Source: Stemphylium vesicarium (Eukaryota; Ascomycota; Dothideomycetes; Pleosporales; Pleosporaceae). From it: a stretch of DNA of 64,000 nt. Location: the NCBI GenBank assembly GCA_004380135.1, contig QXCR01000080.1:1-64000 (forward strand), in the 5' to 3' direction. A program made the translations under genes and the position numbers. Shown piece by piece: positions 58,594 to 64,000 of this stretch (position 1 is its first letter; every line of letters starts with the position of its first letter). The notes under the pieces are model-generated. The model saw only the letters and a program-made list of their open reading frames with translations, was not told where the DNA came from and searched no databases.

Positions 58594-61206
58594 TCATATT
58601 GAAGCACCCGAGTTGCTCCTGCCTGGACTCTCTCGGTTAGATCTCGTGCAGAATCCAAAGAAGCCCCTTTCTTTGCGAGTCGTAGCCTTAAATAGATCTT
58701 CCACGATCTTTCTAGCTTCAGAGTCCAAGTTATTCTTGCGTCTTTGGTAGGTCTCAGCGGGAAAATCGAACTTGTCGCGGTGTTTTCGGATGCACTCAAG
58801 GGCTGCCGACCTTCCCCGCTCACATGCGAGATCAAGCGGAGTTCGTTTGTTACATTGCTTTCTCAAATCCTTGGGAGTGGCCTTCTGAAGTAGCACATCG
58901 AGAGCTTTGTCGGCATTTGTTAACAGAGCCAAATGAATCGGGCATCTCTTTTTGCCTGGACATGGCTGGCATAATGCGTTAGGATCTTTTCCGAGTTGGA
59001 GTCGCACCTTGGTAGTGTCGTCTTCCTCGATTGCAGAGCGAAGCTTTTCTTGCATCTGATCTATCAGCTCCTGTTCAGAGGCCCTGTGGTCTTGCGCCGG
59101 AGGTCCTTCGTCTGGCGCATAGAGTTCTGTTGAAGAGTTCCGCCGTTGAGGAATGTATAGAATCTCCTGCCGAGTGGCTTGAGGATCTGTAACAACCACT
59201 TCAGGAATTAGTTCTACATTGAGGCGATGAGCGCGGGATACCTGTGCCGCGAACGACTCGTCCAATCGTTCCTGGGAGTTGGCTTCGTATTCTTGCACGC
59301 TGAAACTTTCTGGAAGACACAGATCCGCGGAGATATCGCGATACTGGTATTTTCCAGGTGTGCGCACATACGAATTCCAGCCTTGCTGAACTTCGGCAAG
59401 CCTTTCGCGCATGGCAGATGTTGCTATTCTCTTGTTTCGGTCGATGCGAAGAACTCCGTCAAAGATTACCTTGAGAATCTTTAGGACAAATCTCTGCTCA
59501 ATTCGGTTGTCGTAAGACCCCAGGAGTAGTATGTTAGACCAGTCAATGAGACCAGGGTGCAAAGTAGCAAGAAGCCTTTTTCCTGTACCAGGGATTTCAT
59601 CGACGTCTGGAGCCCGTTTTGATAGATAGTAGCCGGTCTGCGGTGATCGGACTTTCCACAGAAGTGAGTCGCTCCTCATGTAGAATAAAGGCTCTCTACC
59701 GCCATTCGGGAAGTGCACTATCAAGTAGGTCTCCAGCTCTGTGACTCCCCTTGATCCACCAGACATGAACGCAAGTACCATGAGTGCCACACAACCCATA
59801 GACCAGACGTCACTACCCACGCTTGCTTCGCTTGTGACCTGCTCTTGGATCTCAGGCGCTTGATATAGGCCGGCCGGTCTCGTCGCGGGCAGAGTAGATG
59901 CTAGCGAAATGTTTTTCGAGGTCTGTGCAGATCTATGATTTTGTTTTGATTCTTTCTTTCGAGCCAGCCCAAAGTCACTGAGCTTCCAGATGAGGTCATA
60001 CTGATCTTTCTTGCCATGACCGACATGATTCGCGAAGATCAAGATGTTATCAGGTTTTACGTCGAGATGCACAGCTTTGAGCTTGTCGTGCAAGCATTCC
60101 AATGCTCCGATGATGTCAACAAGACTAGCAAGCAAACAAGGTTGGCTGACATATCCCTGGGCGAGATCTTGATTCTTGAGGAGATCCCCCAAACTGAAAC
60201 TTGCAAGTTCGAAAATCAGAGAGTGGCTAGGTGGGGTCCCATGGCCACTCAATACTTCTATGCTGCCCCAGTCAAGCATGATAGAATCGTGTTTGTCTTT
60301 GCATTCTCGCAGTTCCGCCAGGATTTCCCTCTCGATCTCGAAATCTTGACCAGCCTCGAACATATCCCGCACAAATCCAACCGCCTTGAAGGTTTTGAGA
60401 GCCACAACTTTTGTGTTGCGCGGATTTAGGGTTAAAATATCGTGGTCTTCCTGAATTTGCCAGTGGCCTCGCGCTATCTCAGCCTTGACAACATCGCCTG
60501 AAGAGCCTTTCTTGATCGGTTCCTGCCTACCGATGAAGGGCAAGCGCTCGTTTTTGCCGATGACGTTATGCTTCAGCTTTGTAATCGTCGCTGGTTTGAA
60601 TATTGATTGATCCCCAAGTATGAACTTGTGCCACCTGCTGGGGACTTTGTAGTAGGCCAGGGTGGTGCGCGTGAATGGCATTGACTCATCGCACGGGATA
60701 GGATGGTCGGACTTGGCCGTAGCATGATCGAGCTTAGTAGTCAACCATTCCGAAAACAGTGAGAGCAATTCTGGGCGGTCTTGGTACAAGAAAAGCGCAA
60801 GCAAGGCCATTCGCGGCGTTGTACCTTTCGTCGCTCGAATGCATTCGTGCGTGAGTCTGTCGGTATTCGTAGAACCTGGACCATTCTCTTCATTGGCGAC
60901 ATTGCTGGTATCCGCTTGTGGTATAATCTCCCTGAACAATAACTCTAACGATTTCGCATTGAGTATCTGATCAAGATCGGCCTTTGGCAAGAAGTAGTGC
61001 GACTGTTTGTCGTTTTCGGGGATATTTTCTGCGGTACGTTCCACAGCGCGATGCAAATCCCGGGCCAGTATTTGTGAACAAGATTCGGGTGCTATAGACG
61101 AGCTGGTCCGGGACGTGGAAGAGCCTCGCTTGGAGCTCATTGAACCTGGCTGCTCAGCAGATCGGTAACAATGGGCCTCTCGATCGTGGAACGCGACAGG
61201 GTCCAC
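58594..61206 (-). CDS. Protein kinase with C-terminal ankyrin-like repeats
   Basis: Uninterrupted ORF of 870 residues; MSSKRG at 61140 is an alternative start. The N-terminal ~220 residues resemble a fungal helical region of unknown function. The kinase domain (about 240-610) shows the ATP-site Lys in VVALKTFKAV, the catalytic loop AVHLDVKPDNIL (HLD replacing HRD, keeping Asp, Lys and Asn), the metal-binding LSDFGLAR, and YQAPEI in place of APE. The catalytic residues are present, so it may be active. The C-terminus (about 735-825) has ankyrin-like repeats (RCPIHLALLTNADKALDVLL; RTPLDLACERGRSAALECI). Such kinase-ankyrin proteins in fungi are often lineage-specific and linked to signalling or NLR-like defence; this role is speculative. 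Confidence 0.82.
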   Translation of the reverse strand: MDPVAFHDREAHCYRSAEQPGSMSSKRGSSTSRTSSSIAPESCSQILARDLHRAVERTAENIPENDKQSHYFLPKADLDQILNAKSLELLFREIIPQADTSNVANEENGPGSTNTDRLTHECIRATKGTTPRMALLALFLYQDRPELLSLFSEWLTTKLDHATAKSDHPIPCDESMPFTRTTLAYYKVPSRWHKFILGDQSIFKPATITKLKHNVIGKNERLPFIGRQEPIKKGSSGDVVKAEIARGHWQIQEDHDILTLNPRNTKVVALKTFKAVGFVRDMFEAGQDFEIEREILAELRECKDKHDSIMLDWGSIEVLSGHGTPPSHSLIFELASFSLGDLLKNQDLAQGYVSQPCLLASLVDIIGALECLHDKLKAVHLDVKPDNILIFANHVGHGKKDQYDLIWKLSDFGLARKKESKQNHRSAQTSKNISLASTLPATRPAGLYQAPEIQEQVTSEASVGSDVWSMGCVALMVLAFMSGGSRGVTELETYLIVHFPNGGREPLFYMRSDSLLWKVRSPQTGYYLSKRAPDVDEIPGTGKRLLATLHPGLIDWSNILLLGSYDNRIEQRFVLKILKVIFDGVLRIDRNKRIATSAMRERLAEVQQGWNSYVRTPGKYQYRDISADLCLPESFSVQEYEANSQERLDESFAAQVSRAHRLNVELIPEVVVTDPQATRQEILYIPQRRNSSTELYAPDEGPPAQDHRASEQELIDQMQEKLRSAIEEDDTTKVRLQLGKDPNALCQPCPGKKRCPIHLALLTNADKALDVLLQKATPKDLRKQCNKRTPLDLACERGRSAALECIRKHRDKFDFPAETYQRRKNNLDSEARKIVEDLFKATTRKERGFFGFCTRSNRESPGRSNSGASI

Positions 61207-61912
61207 ACTGAAATGTGGGGTAGACCGAAATCCGGGGTAGATGCGCTTGGTGCAACCGGCTACGCGCGATCATACATCTAACGTGCAGAACTTCACGAAG
61301 CTCGTTAGCCTGTTGCTGGGCGGTAGCTATCGATAGCGGATTTGTGATGCTGTGGGACTGAAGGGTAGAAGAGTGGGGCAGAGAGACAGTAAAAGCACCT
61401 AGGCTGTAGGCAACATCGCCCCGGTTACCAAGGGTACGCGTTGCGCGGGCCGCCTGGTGCACGTGGACGCTGCCCCCTCGCCACCTTGGCCCCACGGCTG
61501 AAGGCACAGCACCTGCATGTACTGTGCCGCCTCTGACCTTCTAGTGGTCGTGACTTCAATAGGAAGGGAGTTCAATTAATCTTGTATCCATTATAATCAT
61601 GCAGTAGATATAGATAGCTGCGCCTCAACGCTTATCTACAGTACGGTGGGGCATTGGAATAATTTCTCCGCCAAGTGTGCCACCTCCAAACACCGGCCCC
61701 CGCAACTGTGTGCTAGCCTTGCGACGACATTACAGGGCCATCAAATTCTGAGCTAAACCTTTGGGCTTGTGCCAACACAGACAGACGTCGACGTAATCGA
61801 CACCGAGCCGATCATGCTTCAGCCTTGTCCAAACGACTGCGGGCTATAAGATCCTTCAACAGGAGGGAAATTCTGCCTTGCCCCAGCCCATCACCTATCT
61901 TGGTACCAAGCC
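61207..61912. promoter_or_regulatory. Divergent promoter of the kinase and the CorA-like gene
   Basis: 706 bp between the start codons. No specific sites are claimed and no further gene is seen. Confidence 0.45.
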
Positions 61913-64000
61913 ATGATACACCACCAGACTCCCAGTCGGTACTACAGCCGTGATAGCCTACAGAAGTTCCTCGAAGGCAAATTTGGCAATCACGTCAATT
62001 TTAACATCAACGCTGCTGGAGATGGTTTTTTCACATTTGATGCTCCGGAGGCTTTGACTGAGGTAAGTCGTCGAACACAGCCCACAGGGCTATACTGACA
62101 CCACTAGGCCGATTGGAGGTAACACATTGCGCAATCCGTTTTCGCAATCGGTGGACGCTAACGAGAGACAATCCGGTAGGACTGCGAAAGGCTGAAGCGT
62201 CGTCCTTGTCAGCCTACTCAGGCAGTGCGGGGCGCCTGCAGGATGGATCGGTCACCCCGCTTACTTAGCAAGATAGAGTCAAATACATATTGGTGGGCAC
62301 GTAGTAGCTAATCTACGCGCAATACTATCTTGTTTTCTGCAGTATATCTTCTCCAATGTCTCTTGAACGTCAGCACGACGGCCGGGAAATGTACGATTTC
62401 TGCGCACTCGCTCTATCAGCGTCACAGACACGTGGTCGCACTCTCGATTGCGATGAGTTATTCTCGAAGCGCAGCGAGAGCCACTCGCTTGAGCTGACTC
62501 GCTTTACTCACGATGCATCCCATACTCCATCAACCCACAGATTTACTAGCTCTTCGCAATTGTCGGCTTACTTTGAGGATGACAAAAGCAATATGAGCGA
62601 ACAAAGAGGCAGTCTAGATATATAGTGAGCGAGTTCAGCTTATTCTGTTTCTAGGCTGATCGGAGTTCCAGTACGATTCACCAGAAAGACACATGGGCTC
62701 CCCTCAGCATCAGCTGTGGCATGGTATCTATTATCATGGACCATTACTGCCTCAGCCCTGGCTTCCTCCATATCCTGGCTTGTTTTCGAGATCGCTTTCT
62801 ACCGACCGAAGAGGGATTTTCAGGCGCTTCGCAATCACTATACACAGGTAACCGTTCTGGTATGTTGTCGCTACATAGATATCCCATTTCGATCCAGAAC
62901 AAAAGTTTGTAACAATCATTAGAGTTCGGTTGGATTTACAAATACTCGGAGAGGAAGGATGTGAGCTCCGGAAATCCGTGGCGAATCCGGCACACAGGAA
63001 TCTATCACCTTGCCGAGCGAAACGGAGCAAGATCGGTACTGTTCATCATACACCCAAATCCGTCCGCGCACTTCAAGAACTACCTCCAGCAAACATTGCT
63101 ACAGCCATCTAATAGATCCATAGTACTTTCAAACCCCATGCTGATCCACTCGATGCTGATATCTACACATCTCATCTCTTGGCGGGATTATCTCGACTAC
63201 CACGAGACTCAGCTTTTGCAATTGGTGAACGCCCTCATCTGCGGTAGTAGCCTTTTGAGTCATCTACTGACCAATTTGAAGGACATGAAGCCAGCTTGTA
63301 CATCGGTCACGCAATCTCTCGTTACGTTCGACACTCTCAAGGCAGTTCGTGCTGTTGAGAGGAACATCCTACCACTCGAACCAATCCTCGCGTCGTTCGA
63401 AAAGATAATGGATGATCTCGAAGAAGCCAACAAGGTGTTTTCTGAAGCAATTGGAGCGGGCGATGACACCTTTGCGGTCATTAAAGCGGCAATCACCCAG
63501 TTCCGCAGGGATGCCACTTCATACCGAGAACAGGTTCTCTACATGCACAAACGAGCCCAGTCCGTTGCTCAGTCAGTGCTGGACGTTTTGAACCTGGATT
63601 TCCAGCAGCTGGCTCAAAGTCAGAACAAAAATACTTTTTTCATGGCACGATCTGCACGGGAGGATTCTTTCGCCATCAGAGCAATTACACTGGTCACTTC
63701 ATTATATCTCCCATTCTCGTTCGTTGCAGTAAGTATTACACCATCCCTTTGAGATTTGAACACGGCTAAGGACCTATAGACCATGTTTGGCATGAATCTT
63801 GTCGAATTTGACTCCGAGTCTCGCAATCTTGTTCTTTCAAACCAGTTCTGGCTTTATTTTGTAATCTCGGTCCCTCTGACTGCCCTGACACTGGCGTGTT
63901 GGAAGTGGAGAATGCAGATGTATTCCAAAGGCCACATGGACGAGGAGAAGAAGCCAAAGAAGAATAAGAAAAGACCGAAGAGCGACTCGGACTTCGAGAT
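61913..64000 (+). CDS. Fungal CorA-like membrane protein (3' end outside window)
   Basis: Proposed exons 61913..62062, 62108..62118, 62343..62624, 62666..62847, 62923..63728 and 63780..>64000 keep one frame. The soluble part includes IHQKDTWAPLSISCGM and NPWRIRHTGIYHLAERNGARSVLFIIHPNP, typical of the fungal CorA-like family. A long helical region leads to AIRAITLVTSLYLPFSFVATMFGMNLVEFD, the first membrane helix and GMN signature, then a second helix (FWLYFVISVPLTALTLACW) and a Lys-rich tail still open at the window end. Splicing of 62108-62118 (an 11-bp microexon) and the acceptor at 62666 are the least sure. The 3' half is firm. Confidence 0.72.

Noticed and set aside
1..64000. tRNA or rRNA genes, CRISPR arrays, complete transposons
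   Set aside because: By eye I found no B-box/A-box pair in tRNA spacing, no regular spaced repeats and no transposase, reverse transcriptase or terminal repeats. A tRNA scan and repeat search would be decisive.

Overview
The window is fungal nuclear DNA, most probably from a filamentous ascomycete. Genes carry short introns (about 45-260 bp, GT..AG, often GTAAGT/GTGAGT donors). The protein families (Zn2Cys6 regulators, LTE1-type Ras GEF, LRR-PP2C adenylate cyclase, UNC93-like MFS, fungal CorA-like proteins) and gene style fit Dothideomycetes/Pleosporales; that placement is inference from style, not from a marker gene. I rebuilt the spliced models by hand and checked reading frame across every junction; each complete model closes to an exact multiple of three.

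Layout. (1) 1-2942: a Zn2Cys6 transcription factor, possibly cut at its 5' end. (2) 2943-9707: a 6.8 kb stretch with no gene I can support. (3) 9708-15470: a RapZ-C-domain protein, the oligosaccharyltransferase subunit OST1, and a fused pseudouridine-phosphate glycosidase/kinase. (4) 15528-19205: two decayed genes, a cytochrome P450 and a rhodopsin/PTH11-like membrane protein, both broken by stops that look like C-to-T transitions. (5) 20236-46349: conserved core genes: adenylate cyclase, NAF1, ALG9, a heme-dependent oxidative N-demethylase-like protein, an LTE1-type Ras GEF and a CorA-type metal transporter. (6) 47367-57717: an apparent catabolic cluster: UNC93-like transporter, two paralogous FAD-dependent (DAO-family) oxidoreductases, a Zn2Cys6 regulator and an L-2-haloacid-dehalogenase-type HAD hydrolase. 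(7) 58594-64000: a protein kinase with ankyrin-like repeats, and a fungal CorA-like membrane protein cut by the window end.

The most interesting signal is in the cluster. The same 11-bp near-palindrome, ACCGGGCCGGT, occurs upstream of the transporter (47226), upstream of the first oxidoreductase (49527) and, inverted, in the shared promoter of the dehalogenase and second oxidoreductase (55479). That shared promoter also holds two copies of a wider inverted repeat, ACCGGG-N7-CCCGGT. I infer that these are operator sites, probably for the regulator encoded in the middle of the cluster, and that the five genes form a co-regulated pathway: import, two flavin oxidations of an amine or amino-acid-like substrate, and HAD-type hydrolysis. 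The substrate cannot be read from the sequence. The second notable signal is the pair of adjacent pseudogenes whose stops are nearly all explained by C:G to T:A changes, as expected of repeat-induced point mutation or cytosine deamination.
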